This document shows, piece after piece, positions 7,340 to 16,446 of a stretch of DNA of 33,713 bases. Numbering within the stretch: position 1 is the first letter of the stretch; each line of letters begins with the position of its first letter. The stretch lies in the NCBI GenBank assembly GCA_020250175.1, contig JADCEN010000068.1, positions 1 to 33,713 of the forward strand. The letters run 5' to 3'. The position numbers were made by a program, and so were the translations under genes. The notes beneath the pieces were generated by a model, which was given only the letters and a program-made list of their open reading frames with translations, did not search any database and was not told where the DNA came from. Source of the stretch: Rhodobacter sp. Lineage in GTDB: Bacteria; Pseudomonadota; Alphaproteobacteria; Rhodobacterales; Rhodobacteraceae.

Positions 7340-10300
7340 TTACTCCAGTTCGATCAGCAGGTCCTTCGCGTCGATCTGGGTTCCGGGACCCACATGCAGC
7401 GCCTTGACGGTGGCGGCGCGGTCGGCGTGCAGGCCGGTTTCCATCTTCATCGCCTCGATCGTCAGCAACAGATCGCCCGCGTTGACCTTCTGGCCCACCG
7501 CCACCGCTACACTGGCGATGGAGCCGGGCATGGGGGCACCGATATGGGCGGGGTTGCCTTCGGCGGCCTTCGGTTTGGCGGCGGTCCTGGCCTTGACCGC
7601 GCGGTTGGGCACCCGGATGACGCGGGGCTGGCCGTTGAGTTCAAAAAACACCTTCACCTCGCCATCGTCGGTCATCTCGCCCACGGCCTGCAGACGGATT
7701 TCCAGCGTCTTACCGGGGTCAATTTCGGCGGTGATCTCTTCGCCCGATTGCATGCCATAAAAGAAGGTGCGCGTCGGCAGGACCCGCACCGGGCCATAGG
7801 CGCGGTGGCGGCTGCGGTAATCCATGAACACCTTGGGATACATCAGGTATCCGTTCAGGTCGTCGTCATCCACCGTTTCGTCCTGGGCATCATCTTCGTC
7901 CAGGCCAAGGTCTTTGGCCAGGCGCGCGCGGGTTGCCTCCAGATCGACCGGGGGCAGCGAGGCACCGGGGCGTGCGGTCAGGGGGCGTTCGCCTTTCAGC
8001 ACCTTGGCCTGAATGCCGGCGGGCCAGCCGCCATGGGGTTGGCCAAGGTTGCCCTTGAGCATATCCACCACCGAATCGGGAAAGGCCACGTCAGTGGCAG
8101 GGTCTTCCACCTGGGCGCGGCTCAGGCCCTGGGCCACCATCATCAGCGCCATGTCGCCCACCACCTTGGACGAGGGCGTGACCTTGACAATGTCGCCGAA
8201 CATCGCGTTGGCATCGGCATAGGCCTGCGCCACCTCATGCCAGCGGTCTTCCAGACCCAGGCTGCGGGCCTGGGCCTTGAGGTTGGTGAACTGGCCGCCG
8301 GGCATCTCATGCAGGTAAACTTCAGAAGCAGGCGCGGGCAGGCCGGATTCAAAGGCCGCGTACTGGGCGCGTACCGCTTCCCAGTAGTTCGAGATCCGGC
8401 GGATTTCGGCGATATCCAGGCCCGTGTCGCGGTCGGTGTGCTTCAGCGCCTCGACGATAGAGCCTAGGCAGGGCTGCGAGGTGCCGCCCGAAAAGGCATC
8501 CATCGCGGCATCCACCGCATCCACCCCGGCCTCGCAGGCGGCCAGCACCGTGGCCCCGGCAATGCCGCTGGTGTCATGGGTGTGGAAATGGATCGGAAGG
8601 CCGACCTCGTCCTTCAGCGCGCGGATCAGGATGCGCGCCGAAGCGGGCTTGAGCAGCCCCGCCATGTCCTTCAGGCCCAGCACATGCGCGCCCGCAGCCT
8701 TCAGCTCCTTGCCCATGCTGACGTAGTATCCCAGATCGTATTTCGACCGGGCGGGGTCCAGCAGGTCGCCGGTATAGCAGATGGCACCTTCGCAGACCTT
8801 GTTTGCCTCGATCACCGCATCCATGGCAACGCGCATGTTTTCAACCCAGTTGAGGGAATCGAACACACGGAACACGTCCACGCCCGACTTTGCCGCCCGT
8901 GCCACGAAAGAACGCACGACATTGTCGGGATAGTTGGTGTAGCCGACCCCGTTGGAGGCGCGCAGCAGCATCTGTGTCATCACGTTGGGCAGGGCCGCGC
9001 GCAGATCGCGCAGGCGCTGCCACGGGCATTCCTGCAGGAAACGGTAGGCCACGTCGAACGTGGCCCCGCCCCAGCATTCGACGCTGAACAGGCCGGGCAG
9101 ATTGGCGGCATAGGCCGGGGCGACGCGGATCATGTCGATGGACCGCATCCTTGTGGCCAGCAGCGACTGGTGGCCGTCGCGCATCGTGGTGTCGGTCAGC
9201 AGCACGCGGGTCTGCGCCGCCATCCAGTCGGCCACCGCCTGCGGACCCTTGGTATCCAGCAGGGTGCGCGTGCCGGGCTGCGGGTCGCCCTTTGGCGCGG
9301 GGGGCTTGGGGGTGCGCAGGTCTGCCGCCGGTTTGGGGCGGCCGGCGGTTTCGGGGTGCCCGTTCACGGTGACGTCGGCGATATAGGTCAGGATCTTGGT
9401 CGCGCGATCCTGGCGCTTGCGGAACTGGAACAATTCCGGCGTCGTGTCGATAAATTTTGTGGTGTAGGTGTTGTTCAGGAAGGTGGGGTGTTTCAGCAGG
9501 TTGATGACGAAATCGATGTTCGTGCTGACCCCCCGGATGCGGAATTCGCGCAAGGCCCGGTCCATGCGGGCAATCGCCAGGTCGGGCGTTTGTGCCCAGG
9601 CGGTGACCTTGACCAGCAGCGAGTCGTAATAGCGGGTGATGACCCCGCCCGCATAGGCGGTGCCGCCATCCAGCCTTATCCCCATGCCGGTGGCGCTGCG
9701 ATAGGCGGTGAGGCGGCCGTAATCGGGGATGAAATTGTTCTGCGGGTCTTCGGTGGTGACCCGGCACTGCACGGCATGGCCATGCAGGCGGATATCGTCC
9801 TGGCTGGCCATGCCGGTGGCCTTGGCCAGTGTCTTGCCTTCCTCGATCAGGATCTGCGCCTGCACGATGTCGATGCCCGTCACCTGTTCGGTGACGGTAT
9901 GTTCGACCTGAATGCGGGGGTTGACCTCGATGAAGTAGAAATGCCCCGTGTCCATATCCATCAGGAATTCGACGGTGCCCGCGCATTCATAGCCGACATG
10001 GGCGCAGATGCGGCGGCCCAGATCGCAGACCTCGGCGCGCTGTTCGGCGGTCAGGTAGGGGGCGGGGGCGCGTTCCACCACCTTCTGGTTGCGGCGCTGC
10101 ACGGTGCAGTCGCGCTCGAACAGGTGATAGATATTGCCGTGCTTGTCGCCCAGGATCTGCACCTCGACATGCCGCGCGCGCAGGATCATCTTTTCCAGAT
10201 AGCCCTCGCCATTGCCAAAGGCCGCTTCCGCCTCGCGCCGCCCCTCGCGGACCTTGTCGGCCAACTCCTCGGGGCCGTTGATCGGGCGCATGCCGCGCCC

Positions 10301-10801
10301 CCCGCCGCCCCAGCTGGCCTTCAGCATCAGCGGATAGCCCACTGCGGCGGCCTGACGGCGCACCTCGTCCATATCATCGCCCAGCACTTCGGTGGCCGGG
10401 ATCACCGGCACGCCTGCTTCAATCGCCACGCGGCGGGCCGATGCCTTGTCGCCCAGCGCGCGCATGGTGGCGGCGGTGGGGCCGATGAAGGTGATGCCGG
10501 CGGCATCGCAAGCCTCGACAAAATCGGGGTTCTCGGACAGCAGGCCATAGCCGGGGTGGATGGCATCGGCACCCGACAGTTTGGCGACGCGGATGATCTC
10601 GGGGATGCTGAGATAAGCGCCCACGGGCGACATCCCCTCGCCGATCCGGTAAGCCTCATCGGCCTTGAAGCGGTGCAGGCCCAGCTTGTCTTCCTCGGCA
10701 AAGACGGCGACGGTCTTCTTGCCCATCTCATTGGCGGCCCGCATGACGCGGATGGCAATCTCGCCCCGGTTGGCGACGAGGATTTTCTTGAAGTCGGGCA
10801 T
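7340..10801 (-). CDS. pyc: Pyruvate carboxylase
   Basis: A full-length single-chain biotin enzyme (1153 residues) that converts pyruvate, bicarbonate and ATP to oxaloacetate in the cytosol (anaplerosis). The biotin carboxylase domain is residues 1-450: KKILVANRGEIAIRVMRA at the start, HPGYGLLSENPDF, and a glycine-rich ATP grasp loop SWGGGGRGM near 165. The carboxyltransferase domain begins near 530 with LLTDTTMRDGHQSL and includes ECWGGATFDVAYRFL. The biotinyl domain at the end has EAMKMET with the biotin-accepting Lys1119. The ATG at 10801 is preceded by GGAGAA. The 319-bp gap to the divergent helicase gene holds the promoters. Confidence 0.98.
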   Translation of the reverse strand: MPDFKKILVANRGEIAIRVMRAANEMGKKTVAVFAEEDKLGLHRFKADEAYRIGEGMSPVGAYLSIPEIIRVAKLSGADAIHPGYGLLSENPDFVEACDAAGITFIGPTAATMRALGDKASARRVAIEAGVPVIPATEVLGDDMDEVRRQAAAVGYPLMLKASWGGGGRGMRPINGPEELADKVREGRREAEAAFGNGEGYLEKMILRARHVEVQILGDKHGNIYHLFERDCTVQRRNQKVVERAPAPYLTAEQRAEVCDLGRRICAHVGYECAGTVEFLMDMDTGHFYFIEVNPRIQVEHTVTEQVTGIDIVQAQILIEEGKTLAKATGMASQDDIRLHGHAVQCRVTTEDPQNNFIPDYGRLTAYRSATGMGIRLDGGTAYAGGVITRYYDSLLVKVTAWAQTPDLAIARMDRALREFRIRGVSTNIDFVINLLKHPTFLNNTYTTKFIDTTPELFQFRKRQDRATKILTYIADVTVNGHPETAGRPKPAADLRTPKPPAPKGDPQPGTRTLLDTKGPQAVADWMAAQTRVLLTDTTMRDGHQSLLATRMRSIDMIRVAPAYAANLPGLFSVECWGGATFDVAYRFLQECPWQRLRDLRAALPNVMTQMLLRASNGVGYTNYPDNVVRSFVARAAKSGVDVFRVFDSLNWVENMRVAMDAVIEANKVCEGAICYTGDLLDPARSKYDLGYYVSMGKELKAAGAHVLGLKDMAGLLKPASARILIRALKDEVGLPIHFHTHDTSGIAGATVLAACEAGVDAVDAAMDAFSGGTSQPCLGSIVEALKHTDRDTGLDIAEIRRISNYWEAVRAQYAAFESGLPAPASEVYLHEMPGGQFTNLKAQARSLGLEDRWHEVAQAYADANAMFGDIVKVTPSSKVVGDMALMMVAQGLSRAQVEDPATDVAFPDSVVDMLKGNLGQPHGGWPAGIQAKVLKGERPLTARPGASLPPVDLEATRARLAKDLGLDEDDAQDETVDDDDLNGYLMYPKVFMDYRSRHRAYGPVRVLPTRTFFYGMQSGEEITAEIDPGKTLEIRLQAVGEMTDDGEVKVFFELNGQPRVIRVPNRAVKARTAAKPKAAEGNPAHIGAPMPGSIASVAVAVGQKVNAGDLLLTIEAMKMETGLHADRAATVKALHVGPGTQIDAKDLLIELE

Positions 10802-11084
10802 GGGCGGGTTCTCCGGGCGAATGACCGTCCCACCTTACGGGTGCCGCGATGCGGCGCAAGGGCGGGAAACGGGGGCGGAAGGTCGAAAAGCGACGCAAAT
10901 CGGCAGATCAGGGGTCGTTGGTGGCAAATTTGCCGGATGAACGGGCAGGACCACCGGCATGGCCCCGGGCAAATCAGAGCGTGCCGGTCCTGCCCATGAA
11001 AAGGCGCAGCCTGTCAGTACCGAAAGACGCTGCTCCCCGGTCGTCGGATCACTGGTTTGCACACGAACAGAAGAGGAACAGTTC

Positions 11085-11113
11085 TTTAACTTCTTCGCAT
11101 AACGCGCTAGAAT
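11085..11113 (+). promoter_or_regulatory. Candidate promoter of the helicase gene, implying a leaderless or near-leaderless transcript
   Basis: TTTAAC (11085-11090), or TTAACT one base later, and TAGAAT (11108-11113) are 17 bp (16 bp) apart. Transcription would begin at about 11120-11121, which is the ATG itself, and no ribosome-binding site precedes that ATG. The rest of 10802-11120 holds no gene I can support. Confidence 0.4.
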
Positions 11114-11120
11114 CGCCCTT

Positions 11121-13475
11121 ATGAGCAACTTCGACGACACCGATGCCTTCGAGGCAGCCGTACCGCTGTCGCGCCGCGCCATGGCGGCGCGGCCTGCGCC
11201 CTATCTGGACGATCTGAACCCCGCGCAGCGTGAAGCGGTGGAGGCGCTCGATGGCCCGGTGCTGATGCTGGCGGGGGCGGGGACGGGGAAGACCAAGGCG
11301 CTGACGGCGCGGATCGCCCATCTGCTGACGACCGGGCGGGCGCGCCCGAACGAGATTCTGGCGGTGACCTTTACCAACAAGGCCGCGCGCGAAATGAAGG
11401 ACCGGGTCGGGCGCATGCTGGGCGAGACGGCGGAGGGGATGCCCTGGATGGGCACCTTCCATGCGATCAGCGTCAAAATCCTGCGCCGCCATGCCGAACT
11501 GGCCGGGCTGAAATCGAACTTCACCATTCTGGATACCGATGATCAACTGCGCCTGCTGAAGCAGGTGATCGCGGCGGCTGATATCGACGAAAAACGCTGG
11601 CCGGCGCGGATGCTGGCCGGGCTGATCGACGGCTGGAAAAACCGGGCGCTGCCGCCCGCCCGCGTGCCTTCGGGCGAAGCGGGGGCCTATGGCAATCGGG
11701 GCACCGAGCTTTACGCACAGTATCAGGAGCGGCTGCGCAGCCTGAACGCGGTGGATTTCGGTGATCTGCTGCTGCATGTGATCACGATCTTTCAGGCACA
11801 TCCCGATGTGCTGGCGCAGTATCAGCGCTGGTTAAGATACATTCTGGTGGACGAGTATCAGGATACCAATGTGGCGCAGTACCTGTGGCTGCGGCTTCTT
11901 GCACAGGCGCACAGGAACATCTGCTGCGTGGGCGACGACGACCAGTCGATCTATGGCTGGCGCGGGGCCGAGGTGGGCAATATCCTGCGGTTCGAGACGG
12001 ATTTTCCGGGTGCCAGGGTGATCCGGCTGGAACAGAATTACCGGTCTACCCCGCATATCCTTGCCGCCGCCTCGGGCGTCATTGCCGCCAATTCGGACCG
12101 GCTGGGCAAGACCCTATGGACCAAGGCGCAGGGCGGCGAGAAGGTGCGCCTGATCGGCCATTGGGACGCCGAGGAAGAGGCACGCTGGATCGGCGAAGAG
12201 GTGGATGCGCTGGCGAAGGGCCGCCGCAGGCTGGACCCGAAAAGCCTGGACGACATGGCAATCCTGGTGCGCGCCAGCCACCAGATGCGCGCCTTTGAGG
12301 ATCGCTTCCTGACCATCGGCCTGCCTTACCGGGTGATCGGCGGGCCACGGTTTTACGAGCGGCTCGAAGTGCGCGATGCCATGGCCTATTTCCGCCTTGC
12401 GGTGTCGCCCGACGATGATCTGGCGTTCGAACGGGTGGTCAACACCCCCAAGCGGGGCCTGGGCGACAAGGCGCAGCAAGCCATCCAGGTGCTGGCGCGG
12501 GCCAATGGCCTGTCGCTGCACGAAAGCGCGCGGATGCTCCTGTCCGAAGGCGGGCTGGCGGGCAAGGGGGCCGGGCAGCTGCGTGCCTTTGTGCAGGGCA
12601 TTGACCGTTGGCATGCGGCTACGCAGCAGCCCGGCCACAGCCATATCGAACTGGCCGAGCTGATCCTGGACGAAAGCGGCTACACGGGCATGTGGCAGAA
12701 CGACAAGACGCCCGAGGCACCGGGGCGGCTGGAGAACCTGAAGGAACTCGTCAAGGCGCTGGAAGGGTTCGAGAATCTGCAAGGATTCCTGGAACATGTC
12801 GCCCTGATCATGGACAACAGCTCCGAAGATGCCGCCGAAAAGGTCAGCATCATGACGCTGCACGCGGCCAAGGGGCTGGAATTTCCGGTGGTCTTCCTGC
12901 CCGGCTGGGAAGACGGGCTGTTCCCCAGCCAGCGCAGCATGGATGAAAGCGGCAAGAAGGGGCTGGAGGAGGAACGGCGGCTGGCCTATGTCGGCCTGAC
13001 GCGGGCGGAAGAACTGGCAACTGTTTCCTTTGCCGCCAACCGCCGCGTCTACGGACAATGGCAAAGCGCGCTGCCGTCGCGCTTTATCGACGAGTTGCCG
13101 GAGGCGCATGTCGAGGTGTTGACCCCGCCGGGTCTTTATGGCGGCGGCTACGGCGCGGCGGGGATGGCAGCTTCCATCGAGACCAGGGCAATGAACGCGG
13201 ATGTCTATAACTCTCCCGGCTGGAAGCGCATGCAGGACCGCGCGGCAAGCCGCCCGGTCAGCCAGCCGCGCGAGACGCGCGAGTTGGTGATCAACGCCAC
13301 CGCGCTGTCATCCTTTGCCATGGGCGACCGCGCCTTCCACGACAAGTTCGGCTATGGCACCGTGGTCGGGATCGAAGGCGACAAGCTGGACATCGCCTTT
13401 GACAAGGCCGGGATCAAGAAGATCGTGGCAAGGTTTGTGCGCAGCGCGCAAGCGGCGGGGGATGTGCCGTTCTGA
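11121..13475 (+). CDS. uvrD: UvrD/PcrA-type superfamily 1 DNA helicase
   Basis: The product (784 residues) is an ATP-dependent 3'-5' DNA helicase of the UvrD/PcrA/Rep group, acting in nucleotide-excision and mismatch repair and in clearing proteins from DNA. Motifs in order: Q-motif LNPAQREAV (32-40), Walker A AGAGTGKT (51-58), motif Ia VTFTNKAAREM (82-92), Walker B ILVDEYQDTN (241-250), motif III GDDDQSIYGWRGA, motif IV EQNYRS, motif V MTLHAAKGLEFPVVFL, and motif VI EEERRLAYVGLTRAEE. The N-terminal extension DDTDAFEAAVPLSRRA resembles that of other Rhodobacterales homologues, supporting the ATG at 11121 despite the missing ribosome-binding site. A C-terminal Tudor-like part (YGTVVGIEGDKLDIAFDKAG) is present, as in PcrA/UvrD. 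Confidence 0.96.
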   Translation: MSNFDDTDAFEAAVPLSRRAMAARPAPYLDDLNPAQREAVEALDGPVLMLAGAGTGKTKALTARIAHLLTTGRARPNEILAVTFTNKAAREMKDRVGRMLGETAEGMPWMGTFHAISVKILRRHAELAGLKSNFTILDTDDQLRLLKQVIAAADIDEKRWPARMLAGLIDGWKNRALPPARVPSGEAGAYGNRGTELYAQYQERLRSLNAVDFGDLLLHVITIFQAHPDVLAQYQRWLRYILVDEYQDTNVAQYLWLRLLAQAHRNICCVGDDDQSIYGWRGAEVGNILRFETDFPGARVIRLEQNYRSTPHILAAASGVIAANSDRLGKTLWTKAQGGEKVRLIGHWDAEEEARWIGEEVDALAKGRRRLDPKSLDDMAILVRASHQMRAFEDRFLTIGLPYRVIGGPRFYERLEVRDAMAYFRLAVSPDDDLAFERVVNTPKRGLGDKAQQAIQVLARANGLSLHESARMLLSEGGLAGKGAGQLRAFVQGIDRWHAATQQPGHSHIELAELILDESGYTGMWQNDKTPEAPGRLENLKELVKALEGFENLQGFLEHVALIMDNSSEDAAEKVSIMTLHAAKGLEFPVVFLPGWEDGLFPSQRSMDESGKKGLEEERRLAYVGLTRAEELATVSFAANRRVYGQWQSALPSRFIDELPEAHVEVLTPPGLYGGGYGAAGMAASIETRAMNADVYNSPGWKRMQDRAASRPVSQPRETRELVINATALSSFAMGDRAFHDKFGYGTVVGIEGDKLDIAFDKAGIKKIVARFVRSAQAAGDVPF

Positions 13476-13580
13476 GGGGGGGAAGTTCGGCACTGGCAAC
13501 AATCATCTCGGGACGGGCAAAGCACATCAGCGCAATTGGACTTTTCTTGCGATACTCCATCAAGGCGCGCAAGAAACAGC

Positions 13581-13715
13581 ATGGTAGAGCGTCGCACTTG
13601 GTCAGAAGAAGAGGTTCAAAGAGCTCTTTTGTCCTACCTTCGGACGCCGTTCAGAAGACTTCATCAACGCAATCCGGAAATCATCTCGCTTGCTCAAGAG
13701 CTTGGGCGCAGTTAA
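13581..13715 (+). pseudogene. N-terminal stub of an HNH-endonuclease-type protein
   Basis: A 44-codon frame reads MVERRTWSEEEVQRALLSYL, then RTPFRRLHQRNPEIISLAQE, then LGRS and a TAA. The W-(T/S)-x-E-E-x...L-Y-x-R-x-P-F-x-x-x-H-x-R-N-P-E-I-I-x-L-A-x-x-L-G-R pattern is the start of a family of putative HNH restriction-type endonucleases. In those it continues directly into TPSAxAMKLVNFASLDP and an HNH domain several hundred residues later. Here the frame breaks off exactly after the LGR turn and is followed by unrelated hairpin-rich DNA, so the catalytic part has been lost. Its start has no convincing ribosome-binding site. Its AT content is higher than that of the neighbours, suggesting foreign origin. 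Confidence 0.6.
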
Positions 13716-13753
13716 TCCTGTCCCCCCGCGTGGTTTAGCTCGCCGGCAGCAAG

Positions 13754-13796
13754 GCCGCCCGCGCAGCGCTTTCACATGGCTGGCGGCGCGGGCGGC
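13754..13796. repeat. Perfect 11-bp inverted repeat, strong hairpin
   Basis: GCCGCCCGCGC (13754-13764) pairs with GCGCGGGCGGC (13786-13796), with a 21-nt loop. It is followed on the plus strand only by TTTG, so it would be a weak terminator at best. Confidence 0.6.
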
Positions 13797-13799
13797 TTT

Positions 13800-13974
13800 G
13801 CGGGTGGTCATCGGTGATCTTGGGTAGGTTTGGGTTGCAAGCCTCAACCTTGATCCGGAGAACCCCGATGGGCGAACATGTACCAAATGCACCGAAGTAC
13901 GTCACTGATTTCACACGGCTTCGGACTGATAGAGCCCCGCGACAGCCGCAAGGTCCTCGCGGGGTTTCGATTTT
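13800..13974 (+). ncRNA. Candidate short untranslated or leader-type RNA ending at a strong terminator
   Basis: No gene can be placed between 13716 and the end of nrdJ at 14042, yet the plus strand carries a strong terminator at 13935-13974 that faces away from nrdJ, so some short transcript should end there. An ATG at 13868 with CCGGAG upstream could start a peptide (MGEHVPNAPKYVTDF...), but the hairpin begins only 67 nt later inside that frame. No clear promoter is visible. The left boundary is a guess. Confidence 0.25.
13935..13974 (+). terminator. Rho-independent terminator with no assigned gene
   Basis: CCCCGCGA (13935-13942) pairs with TCGCGGGG (13957-13964), followed by TTTCGATTTT. 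The T-rich tail is only on the plus strand. Confidence 0.7.
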
Positions 13975-14041
13975 CAGGGCGGTGCTGCTGAAAGTGATCC
14001 TGTTGTGACCTTGTCGGGCAGCCGGAGTGCCCATCTGTCTC

Positions 14042-16321
14042 TTACCCGCACTCCGAATGCCCGCAGGACCCGCAGGTCATGCAGCCTTCGACCATCCGCA
14101 GGTCATAACTGCCGCAGCTGGAACAGGTCCTGGCCCTGCTGGCCAGCACCACCTGTGCCTTGGGGTCGGCTTTCAGGCCCATGCCTTCGCCCCCGATGAA
14201 ACCGATGAAAATCAGGTGGTTCTCGATCACGCCGCCAATCGCCGCAAGGATCGAGGGGATGTATTTTCCCTCCATCCAGGCGCCGCCGCGCGGATCGAAC
14301 ACCGCCTTCAGCTCTTCCACGACAAAGGAAATGTCGCCACCGCGCCGGAACACGGCGCTGATCATCCGGGTCAGGGCAACGGTCCAGGCAAAATGTTCCA
14401 TGTTCTTGGAATTGATGAACACCTCAAAAGGCCGCCGGTGCCCGGCAATGACGATATCGTTGATGGTGATGTACAGCGCGTGCTCTGACCCCGGCCATTT
14501 GACCTTGTAGGTCTGTCCTTCCAGCGCGGCAGGGCGATCCAGCGGTTCGGACAGATACACCACCTCGCCGGTCGGGACCCCGCCCCGGACCTGATCCGGG
14601 GTCTCCCCCGGTGCCGTCTCGGAGGTTTCCGACACGGTCAGCACGCTGCCCGTCACATCATTGGGCCGGTAGGTCGTACATCCCTTGCAGCCCTGATCCC
14701 AAGCGGCCATGTAAACCTGCTTGAAGTCGTCAAAGCTGATGTCTTCCGGGCAGTTGATGGTCTTGGAGATGGAACTGTCGATCCATTTCTGCGCCGCCGC
14801 CTGCATCCGCACATGATCCAGCGGCGGCAGGGTCTGGGCATTCACGAACCAGTCGGGCAGGGGCGCATCGCCGAACTTTTCGCGCCACATCTGCACCGCG
14901 TAATCGACCACCTCTTCCTCTGTGCGGCTGCCGTCCTTTTGCAAGACCTTGCGGGTATAGGCATAGGCAAAGACGGGTTCGATCCCGGATGAAACATTGC
15001 CTGCATAGAGGCTGATCGTACCGGTCGGCGCAATCGAGGTCAGCAGCGCGTTGCGGATGCCGTGCCGGCGGATCGCCTGCCGCACGTCTTCGTCCATATG
15101 GGTCAGCGACCCCGAGGCGAGGTATCTTTCGGCGTCGAACAGCGGGAAAGGCCCCTTTTCGCGCGCCAGATCGACAGAGGCAAGGTATGCGGCGCGGGCG
15201 ATGGCGCGCGTCCAGCTTTCCGTTTGCGCCGCCGCCTGTTCCGACCCATAGCGCAGCCCCAGCATCAGCAGGGCATCGGCCAGCCCGGTCACCCCCAGCC
15301 CGATGCGCCGCTTGGCCTGCGCCTCGGCCGCCTGTTCCGGCAGGGGAAAGCGCGAGATATCAACGACATTGTCCATCATCCGCACCGCGACACGCACGAG
15401 GTCATCCAGCGCGGTCAGGTCCAGCACAGCACCGGGACCGAAAGGATCAGACACCAGCCGCGCCAGGTTGACCGATCCCAAAAGGCAGGCCCCATAGGGC
15501 GGCAGGGGCTGTTCGCCGCAGGGGTTGGTGGCGGCGATGGTTTCGCAATAGGCAAGGTTGTTCAGCGCATTGATCCGGTCGATGAAGATCACGCCGGGTT
15601 CGGCCACCTCATAGGTGGACTGCATGATGCGGTTCCACAGATCGCGCGCCTCCAGCGTCCTGTAAACGCGCCCGCCGAAAACCAGATCCCACGGGCCACC
15701 GGCCTTGACCGCTGCCATGAAGGGATCGGTCACCAGGACCGAAAGGTTGAACATCCGCAGCCGGGCGGGGTCTTTCTTGGCGTCGATGAAGGCTTCGATA
15801 TCGGGGTGGTCGCAGCGCAGGGTGGCCATCATCGCCCCGCGCCGACTGCCCGCCGACATGATGGTGCGGCACATCGCATCCCACACATCCATGAAGGACA
15901 AGGGGCCCGAGGCATCTGCCGCCACGCCCTTCACCTCGGCCCCGCGCGGGCGGATGGTGGAAAAGTCATAGCCGATGCCGCCGCCCTGCTGCATGGTCAG
16001 GGCGGCTTCCTTAAGCATCTGGAAAATGCCCGACAGGCTGTCGGGGATGGTGCCCATCACAAAGCAGTTGAACAGCGTCACCGACCGGCCCGTGCCCGCC
16101 CCGGCGGTAATCCGCCCGGCGGGCAGATACCTGAAATCCTCCAGCGCCGCGTAAAAGCGGTCTTCCCAGGCGGGCGGGTCCGCCTCGGTCTGGGCAAGCG
16201 CACGGGCGATGCGGCGCCAGGTGTCTTCAACGGTGCCGTCCAGCGGCGTGCCGTCAATCTCTTTCAGGCGGTATTTCATATCCCAGATCTGCTCGGCAAT
16301 GGGGGCGGAAAACCGGGACAT
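14042..16321 (-). CDS. nrdJ: Adenosylcobalamin-dependent (class II) ribonucleotide reductase
   Basis: The product (759 residues) reduces ribonucleotides to deoxyribonucleotides with a B12-generated thiyl radical and works with or without oxygen. Visible features: LFNCFVMG with a redox Cys at 86, QGGGIGYDFSTIRPRG, SAGSRRGAMM, and the active-site NPCGEQP (266-272) with the radical Cys268 and Glu270, followed by PYGACLLGSVNLARL. The C-terminal tail has zinc-ribbon-like pairs TCSSCGSYDLR and CMTCGSCGHSECG, including cysteines needed for re-reduction. Length and order fit the single-chain NrdJ of alphaproteobacteria. The ATG at 16321 is the start. A promoter is visible, but there is no room or consensus for a cobalamin riboswitch. 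Confidence 0.97.
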   Translation of the reverse strand: MSRFSAPIAEQIWDMKYRLKEIDGTPLDGTVEDTWRRIARALAQTEADPPAWEDRFYAALEDFRYLPAGRITAGAGTGRSVTLFNCFVMGTIPDSLSGIFQMLKEAALTMQQGGGIGYDFSTIRPRGAEVKGVAADASGPLSFMDVWDAMCRTIMSAGSRRGAMMATLRCDHPDIEAFIDAKKDPARLRMFNLSVLVTDPFMAAVKAGGPWDLVFGGRVYRTLEARDLWNRIMQSTYEVAEPGVIFIDRINALNNLAYCETIAATNPCGEQPLPPYGACLLGSVNLARLVSDPFGPGAVLDLTALDDLVRVAVRMMDNVVDISRFPLPEQAAEAQAKRRIGLGVTGLADALLMLGLRYGSEQAAAQTESWTRAIARAAYLASVDLAREKGPFPLFDAERYLASGSLTHMDEDVRQAIRRHGIRNALLTSIAPTGTISLYAGNVSSGIEPVFAYAYTRKVLQKDGSRTEEEVVDYAVQMWREKFGDAPLPDWFVNAQTLPPLDHVRMQAAAQKWIDSSISKTINCPEDISFDDFKQVYMAAWDQGCKGCTTYRPNDVTGSVLTVSETSETAPGETPDQVRGGVPTGEVVYLSEPLDRPAALEGQTYKVKWPGSEHALYITINDIVIAGHRRPFEVFINSKNMEHFAWTVALTRMISAVFRRGGDISFVVEELKAVFDPRGGAWMEGKYIPSILAAIGGVIENHLIFIGFIGGEGMGLKADPKAQVVLASRARTCSSCGSYDLRMVEGCMTCGSCGHSECG

Positions 16322-16362
16322 GGCAAAAACCTTGGCTTGCGGGGTGAAGGCGCGGACACCAC

Positions 16363-16391
16363 TGGATATGCCCGCCCGGACGGGGGGTCAA
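16363..16391 (-). promoter_or_regulatory. Candidate promoter of nrdJ
   Basis: On the minus strand TTGACC (16391-16386) and TATCCA (16368-16363) are 17 bp apart; transcription would start near 16356, giving a leader of about 35 nt. A 6-bp-arm palindrome GCGTTA-CCCT-TAACGC (16411-16426) lies just upstream, between the two divergent genes. Confidence 0.55.
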
Positions 16392-16446
16392 CTTGAAGTC
16401 GGGCGCGGTTGCGTTACCCTTAACGCAGGGGACAAAGGGAATCATC

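Noticed and set aside
8576-10999. 807-codon plus-strand open frame opposite pyruvate carboxylase
   Set aside because: Antisense artefact of codon bias; pyruvate carboxylase motifs are complete on the minus strand.
13868-14008. Small plus-strand gene starting MGEHVPNAPKYVTDF
   Set aside because: Although a ribosome-binding site is present, a strong terminator starts 67 nt after the ATG inside the frame, so a full product is unlikely; kept only as part of a candidate RNA.
15062-16396. 444-codon plus-strand open frame opposite nrdJ
   Set aside because: Antisense artefact; nrdJ on the minus strand has all active-site residues.
16322-16446. Cobalamin riboswitch upstream of nrdJ
   Set aside because: Only 125 bp separate nrdJ from the divergent gene, a normal promoter fits close to the start, and no B12-box-like sequence is present.
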